From the NCBI GenBank assembly GCA_023135215.1, contig JAGLTP010000118.1, positions 1-11,338 on the forward strand: a stretch of DNA of 11,338 nucleotides. The letters run 5' to 3'. Of this stretch, positions 1 to 6,526 are shown piece by piece (the stretch's first letter is position 1; each line of letters opens with the position of its first letter). The notes beneath the pieces were generated by a model. It was given only the letters and a program-made list of their open reading frames with translations. It had not been told where the DNA came from and did not search any database. The position numbers and the translations under genes were made by a program. The stretch comes from Candidatus Heimdallarchaeota archaeon (GTDB lineage Archaea > Asgardarchaeota > Heimdallarchaeia > Heimdallarchaeales > Heimdallarchaeaceae).

Positions 1-473
1 GTATTGCAGCTTTCTATAATTACACTCTATTTGTAAACAATTCTCTGGGAACAGCAAATAATCTAACACAACTGATTTATTTGGACTTCCAAAATCCTTT
101 TCTTGACGTAACATCGAATACAAATACTTCAAGAGACATAGTGGATGGATTAGTTGAACTTCGTTTCGAGTATTCTGACGCTTATACTGGAGTAAAATTT
201 GTACACATTGATTGGGGAGATGGTATTGTTCAAAATGTGACTGATGAGCATTATGCATTTCATTACTACGTTGAAAGTAGTACTTACAATGTAACAATAA
301 CTGTTCAAGATCGTGCAGGAAATAATCAAAGCTTAATGTTAATCTACAATGTTGTACTGTCTACAGAGACACCAACAGAACCTACTCCTAATAACTTTGT
401 TTCAGTTCTGATCGCTCTCGTCGCAATGGGGATTTTGATAAGTAGTAATCTGAAGTTTAAAAAGAGAAAATAA
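1..473 (+). CDS. C-terminal part of a membrane-anchored surface protein with a PKD-like domain (5' truncated)
   Basis: The reading frame is open from base 3 to the TAA at 471-473 with no stop, so the gene begins outside the window; the first visible start-like codon (TTG at 81) is probably internal. About 156 residues are visible. The central part is a beta-sandwich-like segment with the sequence DWGDG at about nt 210-224, followed by a Y/T/V-rich strand pattern ending in VTITVQDRAGN. This is the usual signature of PKD/Ig-like extracellular domains (compare WDFGDG). A Thr/Pro/Glu linker (TETPTEPTP) leads to a hydrophobic stretch of about 18 residues and a basic tail (KFKKRK), which reads as a C-terminal membrane anchor with the tail in the cytoplasm. 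Several N-x-S/T sites fit a glycosylated exterior domain. The ligand or enzymatic role cannot be told from this fragment. I am sure it is coding and anchored, less sure of the exact domain family. Confidence 0.8.
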   Translation, partial: IAAFYNYTLFVNNSLGTANNLTQLIYLDFQNPFLDVTSNTNTSRDIVDGLVELRFEYSDAYTGVKFVHIDWGDGIVQNVTDEHYAFHYYVESSTYNVTITVQDRAGNNQSLMLIYNVVLSTETPTEPTPNNFVSVLIALVAMGILISSNLKFKKRK

Positions 474-477
474 AACT

Positions 478-500
478 CTTTTACTTTTAATTTATTCTTG
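478..500 (+). terminator. T-rich terminator-like tract after the surface protein gene
   Basis: Just after the stop codon the coding strand carries several T runs (CTCTTTTACTTTTAATTTATTCTTG) without a clear hairpin. Archaeal RNA polymerase terminates at such U-rich tracts, so this is a candidate termination zone. Composition alone supports it in an AT-rich genome. Confidence 0.3.
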
Positions 501-613
501 AAATAATCTTCTGTTCTTTTGTTCAAGCCAAAAAATAATTATTTCAATTAAGTGTTTATACTACATATCAAATTCACTTATCAGAGCGCTTTAAACTACA
601 AGGATTTAGCTAG

Positions 614-623
614 CTTTATATAT
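614..623 (+). promoter_or_regulatory. TATA box of tfb
   Basis: CTTTATATAT is a close match to the archaeal TATA element. Its centre is about 38 nt before the tfb start codon, so transcription should start near 643-648 and give a leader of roughly 10 nt. No strong Shine-Dalgarno sequence is present, only GTGAG at 645-649. The upstream purine-rich BRE is not clear: the bases before the box are GATTTAGCTAG. Confidence 0.6.
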
Positions 624-656
624 GTCCATGGGTATCTGAACATAGTGAGAAGATAG

Positions 657-1613
657 ATGAGTAGAGATCGCTGTCCTAACTGCAATTCCGAAGAAATTGT
701 ATCCGACTTTCAGAGAGGAGAGTCTATTTGTAGTAATTGTGGGCTAGTGGTTTCCAGATTAATTGATACAACTCCTGAGTGGAGAGCATTTTCTGGAGAG
801 GAGAAAGCAGCTCGAAGCAGAACCGGTGGTCCTGTTTCAGCTTTGAAATCAGATTATGGTATTTCATCCCAAATTAGTTTTGGCAATATGGATATACATG
901 GGAAGAAACTTGAACCCAATGTCATGGCTAAAATGCGAAGACTTCGATGGTTGAACAGAAGAGATTCAAGATCTCAAATTAGGAATCTTAGAATAGCTCT
1001 TAGAGAACTTCGAAGGATTGCAAGCCAACTTGAACTTAGTGAAGAAATAGCTGAAGCCGCAGCAACAACCTACAGAAAAGCTCTGAAAGCAGATTTGATT
1101 AGAGGTAGAAGTATTGAATCAATGGTGGCTGCAGCAGTCTATCTAGCGGCTAGACAATACAATAATCCAACAACACTGAAGGATATTGAAAAAACAATTA
1201 ATGCTGATAGGAAAGTAATTGCAAGATGTTTCCGATTATATGTTCAAGAGTTAAGAATCAGACCTACACCAATTGATCCAGCTGTGTTACTATCAAGACT
1301 ATGTAATGAATTGGAATTAACAACAGCAACTCAAAATGAAGCACTAAAGATTCTTGAAGAGAGTAAATCAAGAAGACTAGATATGGGGAAGAATCCATTA
1401 AGTGTAGCAGCAGCTGCGATTTATATCGCTGGTATTAGAACTGGTGAAAGAAGAACTCAACAACAAGTTGCAAAAGCAGCAAAAACAACTCCTGTAACAT
1501 TACGAAATCGTTTCAGGGAAATAGTTGATTCTTTAGAATTAGCAAATGTAATAGTAAAAAGAGGAGCTGCATCAGCACCAGTATATGTCAGAGACCCATG
1601 GAAATTTGATTAG
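657..1613 (+). CDS. tfb: Transcription initiation factor IIB (TFB)
   Basis: This is the archaeal homologue of TFIIB. It binds the TBP-TATA complex and the BRE and recruits RNA polymerase to the promoter. The 318 residues match the usual family length of about 300-320. An N-terminal zinc ribbon has Cys6, Cys9, Cys25 and Cys28 in the pattern CPNC...CSNCGLVV. A B-reader/linker follows, with DTTPEWRAF and RSRTGGP at about 37-59. Two cyclin-like repeats occupy roughly 110-200 and 208-295, each with the alanine-rich helix typical of the fold (VAAAVYLAAR and VAAAAIYIAG). The second repeat ends in a helix-turn-helix (QQQVAKAAKTTPVTLRNRFREI) of the type that contacts the BRE. After the second repeat there is a tail of about 23 residues ending in PWKFD. 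The linker reads KSDYGISSQI where many TFBs have HDxGLST, a mild divergence. The gene appears to be monocistronic with its own TATA box. Many archaea carry several TFBs, and I cannot tell whether this is the main one. Confidence 0.97.
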   Translation: MSRDRCPNCNSEEIVSDFQRGESICSNCGLVVSRLIDTTPEWRAFSGEEKAARSRTGGPVSALKSDYGISSQISFGNMDIHGKKLEPNVMAKMRRLRWLNRRDSRSQIRNLRIALRELRRIASQLELSEEIAEAAATTYRKALKADLIRGRSIESMVAAAVYLAARQYNNPTTLKDIEKTINADRKVIARCFRLYVQELRIRPTPIDPAVLLSRLCNELELTTATQNEALKILEESKSRRLDMGKNPLSVAAAAIYIAGIRTGERRTQQQVAKAAKTTPVTLRNRFREIVDSLELANVIVKRGAASAPVYVRDPWKFD

Positions 1614-1625
1614 TTCTATAAATCT

Positions 1626-1650
1626 AATTTTTCCATTTCTTTTACTTTGA
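1626..1650 (+). terminator. T-rich terminator-like tract after tfb
   Basis: The stretch beginning about 13 nt after the tfb stop contains ATTTTTCCATTTCTTTTAC followed by TTTGATTT, a multi-T tract of the kind that ends archaeal transcripts. No stem-loop is evident. Support is from composition and position only. Confidence 0.35.
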
Positions 1651-1667
1651 TTTGATAATATTTTTTA
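1651..1667 (+). promoter_or_regulatory. Possible TATA element for the small zinc-knuckle gene
   Basis: TTTGATAATATTTTTTA lies about 25-40 nt before the ATG at 1692 and could serve as a weak TATA box giving a near-leaderless mRNA. It merges with the T-rich tract after tfb, so read-through from tfb is an equally good explanation. Confidence 0.25.
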
Positions 1668-1691
1668 GCATGGTTTCCTAGTTTACTGATA

Positions 1692-1925
1692 ATGAAATGG
1701 GAAGATGCAAAAGAGAAATATCCTGAAGAATTATTCAATACATTGAAGGAATTATGTGAGGAGTTTAATGAATCTGTAAATAGAGAAAAAAGACTATTGA
1801 CTATCTTCTGTAACTGGTGTTATAAAACCAAAGGATCTTTATGTTTTCCTTGCGTAGATATTAAAAGACTATATCTTCAAAAATATGATTCGGATTTGGA
1901 ACAAATTCTATCCAAATATGATTAA
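1692..1925 (+). CDS. Small CxxC-x7-CxxC zinc-knuckle-like protein, function unknown
   Basis: This is a 77-residue protein that I do not recognise. The first 35 residues are predicted to be helical and charged (KWEDAKEKYPEELFNTLKEL and on to NREKR). A compact cysteine cluster follows: Cys40-x2-Cys43, seven residues, then Cys51-x2-Cys54, with aromatic residues around it (FCNWC, CFPC). The last 20 residues are again charged and helical (IKRLYLQKYDSDLEQILSKY). Four cysteines in two CxxC pairs suggest a structural zinc site; Cys22 is extra. There is no signal peptide or membrane segment, so a cytoplasmic protein is likely, perhaps a nucleic-acid or protein adaptor, but that is only inference. The start is the first ATG after an in-frame TAA at 1656-1658 and has no Shine-Dalgarno sequence. 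The gene stands 78 nt after tfb and could be read through from it. The dense cysteine pairs and sensible codon use argue for a real gene. Confidence 0.65.
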   Translation: MKWEDAKEKYPEELFNTLKELCEEFNESVNREKRLLTIFCNWCYKTKGSLCFPCVDIKRLYLQKYDSDLEQILSKYD

Positions 1926-1970
1926 TCACTCCCATGCTATTTGTTAACAACACTTCTCTTCTTGTCCTAA

Positions 1971-1979
1971 TTTATATAG
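1971..1979 (+). promoter_or_regulatory. TATA box candidate upstream of the SepF-like gene
   Basis: TTTATATAG is the best TATA match in the 135-nt gap 1926-2060 and would start transcription near 2000, giving a leader of about 60 nt. A weaker alternative, TTTATTAAT at 2020-2028, would start transcription near 2050, too close to the AGGTG ribosome site at 2048-2052 to include it fully. The first site is therefore preferred. Confidence 0.45.
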
Positions 1980-2047
1980 AGCTAGTATTACCCTCATGTT
2001 ACTACTGTATTAATCTGCTTTTATTAATAGACAATCATTCTAAATAT

Positions 2048-2052
2048 AGGTG
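2048..2052 (+). promoter_or_regulatory. Shine-Dalgarno site of the SepF-like gene
   Basis: AGGTG is complementary to the archaeal 16S rRNA 3' end (CACCU) and ends 8 nt before the ATG at 2061. It fixes the start at 2061 rather than at the in-frame ATG at 2082, and it implies a leadered mRNA, unlike several neighbours. Confidence 0.6.
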
Positions 2053-2060
2053 TATAATCT

Positions 2061-2429
2061 ATGGCAAGGAAAAGAAAGGATATGCGCCAATCTAACACTA
2101 GTTCAAAGGATGAAGTTAAAGTAGTAAATAGTCCTCCTGGTGTGAAGTTTTATTCTTTAATAGATGTGGTTCAAACTGAAAGGATATTAAGTGAAGTCGA
2201 AAGTGGAAATCTTGTATTTCTTAACATTAGTCGAATATCTGCATTCCCAGAAAGAAAAACTGAATTCCTCAAAAACCTAAAAAAATCCTCTGCGATGCTT
2301 CATGCAACACTAAAAATGGTATCAGAAGAAACAGTAATGGTTGCACCGTCTACAGTTCCAATAGAAATACGTTCATTATCTCCAGAAAAAATTAGTAAAG
2401 ATAAAATTGATAAATTGAAGATGGAATAA
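2061..2429 (+). CDS. sepF: SepF-like cell division protein
   Basis: The 122-residue protein matches the SepF (DUF552) core at about residues 28-103. It has a beta strand and helix (VKFYSLIDVVQTERILSEVE), the hallmark strand GNLVFLNISRIS, a helix ERKTEFLKNLKKSSAMLHA, and final strands LKMVSEETVMVAP followed by PIEI. SepF tethers FtsZ to the membrane at the division site in archaea and Gram-positive bacteria. Two things differ from the usual form. The N-terminus (MARKRKDMRQSNTSSKDE) is hydrophilic and basic, not the amphipathic membrane-targeting helix of typical SepF. The Gly pair that normally precedes the last strands (as in YAIGGD) is replaced by MLHATL. The C-terminal tail of about 18 residues is charged (EKISKDKIDKLKME). 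ftsZ is not in this window. The gene ends 32 nt from the convergent alaS. I am fairly sure of the fold, less sure that it acts as the canonical FtsZ anchor; it may be a divergent paralogue. Confidence 0.75.
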   Translation: MARKRKDMRQSNTSSKDEVKVVNSPPGVKFYSLIDVVQTERILSEVESGNLVFLNISRISAFPERKTEFLKNLKKSSAMLHATLKMVSEETVMVAPSTVPIEIRSLSPEKISKDKIDKLKME

Positions 2430-2440
2430 ATTCGGAGATT

Positions 2441-2457
2441 GGATTTTTAACTTTTAA
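2441..2457 (+). terminator. T-rich tract between convergent sepF and alaS
   Basis: GGATTTTTAACTTTTAA in the 32-nt gap between the two stop codons offers T5 and T4 runs on the + strand, a plausible end for the sepF transcript. On the minus strand the gap is not T-rich, so alaS transcripts probably end inside the 3' part of sepF, where the + strand is A-rich (about 2385-2415). Confidence 0.35.
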
Positions 2458-2461
2458 CGTA

Positions 2462-5221
2462 TCATATTTTTGCTGTAATTATTTCTTTAGCATTGTTAAG
2501 TATATCATCAATTTTTTTAATATCTGGTCCTCCTCCAATTGCTAAATCACCCTTTCCTCCACCTGATCCTCCTCCTAAGAGAGAGAGTTCCTTCACAATT
2601 CCAGAGATATCTGCTTTTGAAGAAGGTGTTTTTACACCTACAATTACAATTTTGTTTTGAACATTTGATATTAGGATACACAATCCTTTGTCCATGTTTT
2701 TTACTGCTTCACTAGCTTGAATAATTAATTCCTTTTGTTTCCCTTCAGTTTTTCTGATGATAACCTCTTCATCCTTTATTTTCTCTGAAGTTATTTTTGT
2801 TGAAGAGAATTGAAGCTCAGCGATTTGCTTGTTCAAATTTTCAATTAGCTTTTTCTGTTCTTTCCACTCTTTGAAGAATCGTTTGACAGTCTTGGGGAGA
2901 ATTTTTGGCTCAACACTTAATTCTGAAGATGATTCTCTAAGTATTGCTTCCTGAATCTGAATATATTTTAACGCAGGTTCTCCAGCTAGAATTTCAATCC
3001 TAACAACACCATCTTGTATTCTTTCGCTTCCGGTCAGTCTAATAATCCCAATATCGCCTGTGTTATTTAGATGAGTACCACCACATGCTTCTATATCCCA
3101 ATCATTAATAGCTACAATGTGAAGAGATTTTCCAGGAACAACACCGCCCTGATATATTTGAAAACCAAAATCTCTCTCAGCATCATCTCGATCCACATCT
3201 TGTTTATCGACTGTACGTTTCTCTAAAATTACTTGATTTGCTAGATACTCTATCTTTTGTAGTTCTTCAAAACTTATAGCCTGATAATGTGTGACATCTA
3301 ATCTAGCTTTATACTCGGTTTTATCTGCACCTGCTTGCCAGATGTGCTGCCCTAAGACTTCTCTTGCAGCATTATTAACAACATGCACTGCAGTGTGATG
3401 TCTCATAATATCCATTCTTCTTTTTGCATCAATTTTACCTTTGATTTTCATCCCTTCCTTCAAACTACTTACTTTATCTAATTCATGCAAAATGGTAGAA
3501 GCTTTTCTGAATACATTAATCACTTGAAACACTGTTTCTTCAACAAGTAACTTACCTGTATCATGAATTTGTCCTCCACCTGTTGGATAGAATAGAGTTT
3601 TGTCTAGAATAACATATTTGTTATCAATAATGGCAATAATTTTTGCTTCAAATTCAGTTTGATACACATCCTCATAAAATAATGAGTGTGTTTTATATTC
3701 TTTATCTAATTTAATTTCTACTGCTTCCTCCTTCGCTTTTCGTTTGGCAGCTTGTTGAGCTAGATATTCTTCGATTTTTACAAAGAAATCATCAGGAACA
3801 TCAACATCCACATCCTTTTCTTTTGCAAGCTCTTTAACCATCAAGGGATTGATGCCATTATTCTGATATAAATCAGCAAGAGTAGTAAAATTGAATTCTT
3901 TCTTTTTCTGGAGAAGTTGACTGATTATTCTTCTACCACTTGCTTTTGTATCTTCATATCTTTTGGTCTCAATATCAATGATTTTGTGTATAATATCTCT
4001 ATTTTCTTTTACTCTAGGATATGAAACAGAGAGATGATCAATTTGGAGATCAAAAATCTTCTCAACTGAAAATTGAAGTTTGTATAGTTCTTTGAGTGCT
4101 ATTATCCTGCGAAGTAGAACACGTAAGTTATATCCTCCTCCAACATTGGAAGGAATTGCACCATCAGCTATGGTCATGGAAAGAGTTCTTGCATGATCCG
4201 CGATTGCATAGATTGCTTCTTGTGGTCCAAGTTCCTTCAACATTTCTTCATATGACATACCAAGTTTCTTAGCCATTAGCTTTCTCTCTTCTCGAAGATC
4301 TTTCACTTCTTCAACAGCAAGTAAACCAGCTAATCTGTTATATTCAATTAATAGCTTGTGATCAGCTTTGTACCCATTTTCTTTTTGCAAGTAATCAATC
4401 GCTTTTGGAAAAATAGCTTCGTAAATTGAAGGAGTTCCTTGAGTAAACCAAGAGACTCTTTCCAATCCCCACCCTACATCGATTACTTGCATGTCTAACT
4501 TCTTGACAGTGTTATTTTCAAAACCATATGCGATGAATACATTATTTACCAGCTCTGATCCGTATGCCATAGCTTCCAGATTTGGTCCAAAGTTTCCTCC
4601 ACCAGACCAAATACCTTCAACATACGATATTTCTTCTGGTTTTAGACCTAGTTCTTCTGTAAGAAATTGGAAATTTAACTCCAAACATCTATCCATCCAG
4701 TATCCTTGAGTTAATGTTTTGGAATTGAAAGAGTGTTGCCCAAACATTACAAAACTAGTTAGATGTCTTGCAGTCTTTCCTATATTATCTATATCGGAAA
4801 AATCTCCTCCTGTCCTTATGCACATCTGAGGAACCACCAATGGATTAGCTGGTGGGTCAATTACTCCTTCTAATACCCAAGGTTGGAAATCTGCGATAGA
4901 AGCAATTGTGAAATCCATATCTCCTCTCCATCTTGCTACTACCGGATAATCCTTGATTGCTGTATGTCCATGTTTTACAAAGAAATCTGTTAGTCTATTT
5001 AGGGTTTGATCAAAATTTAGATTTTTTCCTTTCTTATCTAGAAATTGATAACCACCAGAACATCTTGTATCTCCACATGTTTCTTGATCTGGTACGAGTG
5101 TCCAGAACTGATGATTACAAATTGGGCAATGCTTTCTAACAAATCCTTTCTCTTTGAAGAGATTAACTTCATAACTGTCTTTGTTGAATCTCTTCTTTAG
5201 TTCATCTTTGGATATAGACAT
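2462..5221 (-). CDS. alaS: Alanyl-tRNA synthetase, archaeal type
   Basis: This class II synthetase charges tRNA-Ala with alanine and clears mischarged Ser/Gly-tRNA-Ala. The 919 residues agree with archaeal AlaRS (about 900-915). An N-terminal archaeal zinc knuckle has Cys32, Cys35, Cys49 and Cys54. The catalytic core includes the motif 2 region (MCIRTGGDFSDIDNIGKTAR, about 133-152), a glycine-rich segment (IWSGGGNFGPNLEA) and motif 3 (VGGGYNLRVLLRR, about 360-372). The editing domain opens with FYPTGGGQ (544-551) and keeps all zinc ligands: His609-x3-His613 and Cys713-x3-His717 in CGGTH. A coiled-coil segment (about 770-805) leads to the C-Ala domain with its Gly-rich loop GGGSGGGKG (883-891). 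All functional centres look intact. The gene has its own TATA box, giving a leader of about 9 nt, and is divergent from the acetyltransferase gene. Nothing suggests truncation or transfer. Confidence 0.98.
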   Translation of the reverse strand: MSISKDELKKRFNKDSYEVNLFKEKGFVRKHCPICNHQFWTLVPDQETCGDTRCSGGYQFLDKKGKNLNFDQTLNRLTDFFVKHGHTAIKDYPVVARWRGDMDFTIASIADFQPWVLEGVIDPPANPLVVPQMCIRTGGDFSDIDNIGKTARHLTSFVMFGQHSFNSKTLTQGYWMDRCLELNFQFLTEELGLKPEEISYVEGIWSGGGNFGPNLEAMAYGSELVNNVFIAYGFENNTVKKLDMQVIDVGWGLERVSWFTQGTPSIYEAIFPKAIDYLQKENGYKADHKLLIEYNRLAGLLAVEEVKDLREERKLMAKKLGMSYEEMLKELGPQEAIYAIADHARTLSMTIADGAIPSNVGGGYNLRVLLRRIIALKELYKLQFSVEKIFDLQIDHLSVSYPRVKENRDIIHKIIDIETKRYEDTKASGRRIISQLLQKKKEFNFTTLADLYQNNGINPLMVKELAKEKDVDVDVPDDFFVKIEEYLAQQAAKRKAKEEAVEIKLDKEYKTHSLFYEDVYQTEFEAKIIAIIDNKYVILDKTLFYPTGGGQIHDTGKLLVEETVFQVINVFRKASTILHELDKVSSLKEGMKIKGKIDAKRRMDIMRHHTAVHVVNNAAREVLGQHIWQAGADKTEYKARLDVTHYQAISFEELQKIEYLANQVILEKRTVDKQDVDRDDAERDFGFQIYQGGVVPGKSLHIVAINDWDIEACGGTHLNNTGDIGIIRLTGSERIQDGVVRIEILAGEPALKYIQIQEAILRESSSELSVEPKILPKTVKRFFKEWKEQKKLIENLNKQIAELQFSSTKITSEKIKDEEVIIRKTEGKQKELIIQASEAVKNMDKGLCILISNVQNKIVIVGVKTPSSKADISGIVKELSLLGGGSGGGKGDLAIGGGPDIKKIDDILNNAKEIITAKI

Positions 5222-5250
5222 TATACTCTAAAACCAGAATATTTCTGAAA

Positions 5251-5261
5251 TATAAAAATTT
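5251..5261 (-). promoter_or_regulatory. TATA box of alaS
   Basis: On the minus strand this reads AAATTTTTATA, centred about 35 nt before the alaS ATG. Transcription would begin near 5228-5232, leaving a very short leader. It shares the 101-bp gap 5222-5322 with the divergent promoter of the acetyltransferase gene. Confidence 0.5.
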
Positions 5262-5290
5262 GTTTAAAAAAGGGTGAGTTTCCTTGCAAT

Positions 5291-5300
5291 AGTTTTTTAA
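5291..5300 (+). promoter_or_regulatory. TATA-like element of the Eis-like acetyltransferase gene
   Basis: AGTTTTTTAA is centred about 27 nt before the ATG at 5323, so the mRNA is likely to be leaderless. No Shine-Dalgarno motif lies close before the start. The element is T-rich rather than an ideal TTTATATA, so confidence is moderate. Confidence 0.4.
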
Positions 5301-5322
5301 ACGTTTTTTCAAGCATTTTTCT

Positions 5323-6510
5323 ATGAATAAAGTTGAAATAAAGGAGCTAAGAGGAGAAGATGTTGATCCTATTCTTGAGCTCGCTTTCTATGCTTTTTTT
5401 CCAACTCCTGGAAATATAGAACAGATAATGAAAAGAAAACCATACATGAAAGAAGACACATGTTTAGTTCTCTACGAAAATGAAAAACCAGTTTCAGGAT
5501 TGATATGTAAACCCATTCCTCAGAATGTAAGAGGGGTTATAAAGGATATGTGTGGAATTTCAGAAGTAGCAACACATCCAGAAGGAAGAAGAAAGGGGTA
5601 TGCAAAAAAAATAATGAAATTAGCATTTGACAAAATGAAAGAAAATGATCAAGGTTTTTCAACACTCTATCCTTTCAAAGAATCATTCTATGAGAGATTA
5701 GGGTATGTTTCTTTTCCTCAAATTCGAACTGCAATTATTTCAGCTAAATCCTTAGTTCCTTTGTTAGATTTGAAACTTGATGGAATTGTTGAACGAATGA
5801 GTTTTAGTGAAGGTTTTGAGATTTACAAAGAATTCCTGAAAAAAATAAGATTGAGAATTCACGGTATGGGAGTTCTTCATGATGCAGAACTAGAACGTCA
5901 TAAAGATGAGAATAAAATGTGGGTAGTATCTGCGAAAGAAGGAAACGAAACCATAGGAATCATGACTTATGCAATTACTGGTTTTTGGAAGGACATTAAG
6001 ATAAGAGATTTTTATTGTAAAAACAGTCTTGCTAGATATTTATTTCTTCAATGGTTTGCTCTCCATGCTGATCAAATAAAAAACGTTCATATTCCAATCA
6101 AACCTAATGAATATCCTGAAACATGGTTGAATGATACCTTCTGGGGTGAATATGGGAAAATCCAGAGTAGAGAATGGGTTCCATCCTGTATGGGAAGGGT
6201 TGTGATCGTTAATAACCTGTCCGATTTAAATGTTGGTCATGGAAAACTATCTGTTAAAATAACAGATGACAACTGTGACTGGAATAATAAAACTTACACA
6301 TTTGAAGGAAAAGAAGGAAAACTTTCTGTCACAGAATCTATAGAATATGAATGTGAACTTAGTATTCAAGCGATTTCAGCTATAGTGTATGGTTGCTACA
6401 ATCTGGATGATTTCGAATTCAAAGGATGGGCTAAACTTACAGAAGAAAACAAAGATAAAATACAAGAACTATTCCCAAAAATACCACCTTATCTTCATGC
6501 GGATTTTTAA
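5323..6510 (+). CDS. Eis-like GNAT acetyltransferase with C-terminal SCP2-like domain
   Basis: The 395-residue protein matches the Eis/COG4552 group of acetyl-CoA-dependent N-acetyltransferases, which are built from two GNAT-fold regions and a sterol-carrier-protein-like C-terminal domain. The first GNAT region has the acetyl-CoA loop ISEVATHPEGRRKGYAKKIM at about 79-98 (pattern V-x-x-x-P-x-x-R-x-x-G-x-A). It is followed by the family motif YPFKESFYERLGY at 116-128. A second, degenerate GNAT region covers roughly 145-300. The last 90 residues (from about GHGKLSVKI) resemble the SCP2-like domain. In mycobacterial Eis a tyrosine in this motif and the C-terminal carboxylate of the last Phe act in catalysis; here Tyr123 is in the matching place and the protein also ends in Phe. 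Eis proteins acetylate aminoglycosides or protein lysines; the substrate here is unknown. There is no signal peptide. The gene converges on priS with a 12-nt gap. Confidence 0.85.
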   Translation: MNKVEIKELRGEDVDPILELAFYAFFPTPGNIEQIMKRKPYMKEDTCLVLYENEKPVSGLICKPIPQNVRGVIKDMCGISEVATHPEGRRKGYAKKIMKLAFDKMKENDQGFSTLYPFKESFYERLGYVSFPQIRTAIISAKSLVPLLDLKLDGIVERMSFSEGFEIYKEFLKKIRLRIHGMGVLHDAELERHKDENKMWVVSAKEGNETIGIMTYAITGFWKDIKIRDFYCKNSLARYLFLQWFALHADQIKNVHIPIKPNEYPETWLNDTFWGEYGKIQSREWVPSCMGRVVIVNNLSDLNVGHGKLSVKITDDNCDWNNKTYTFEGKEGKLSVTESIEYECELSIQAISAIVYGCYNLDDFEFKGWAKLTEENKDKIQELFPKIPPYLHADF

Positions 6511-6526
6511 TCCCTTTTTCTTTTAC
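6511..6526 (+). terminator. T-rich tract in the 12-nt gap between convergent genes
   Basis: TCCCTTTTTCTTTTAC directly follows the acetyltransferase stop codon and runs into the priS stop codon. The T5 and T4 runs on the + strand make a short archaeal U-tract terminator likely. No hairpin is seen. Confidence 0.4.

Noticed and set aside
344..526. A 60-codon minus-strand reading frame over the end of the surface protein gene
   Set aside because: It is antisense to a well supported coding region and the T-rich gap, has no recognisable motif, promoter or ribosome site, and reads as a chance frame.
474..656. The longest intergenic gap, checked for a tRNA or other structured RNA
   Set aside because: No cloverleaf, no T-arm consensus and no long inverted repeat; it holds a T-rich tract and the tfb TATA box only.
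4491..4709. A 72-codon plus-strand frame inside alaS (and another at 4957-5139)
   Set aside because: Both lie opposite conserved AlaRS motifs and have shadow-type composition with no domain.
5299..5306. The palindrome AAACGTTT before the acetyltransferase gene, as a possible operator
   Set aside because: It is only 8 bp in an AT-rich gap, is not repeated in the other promoters of this window, and overlaps the TATA-like element, so chance is likely.
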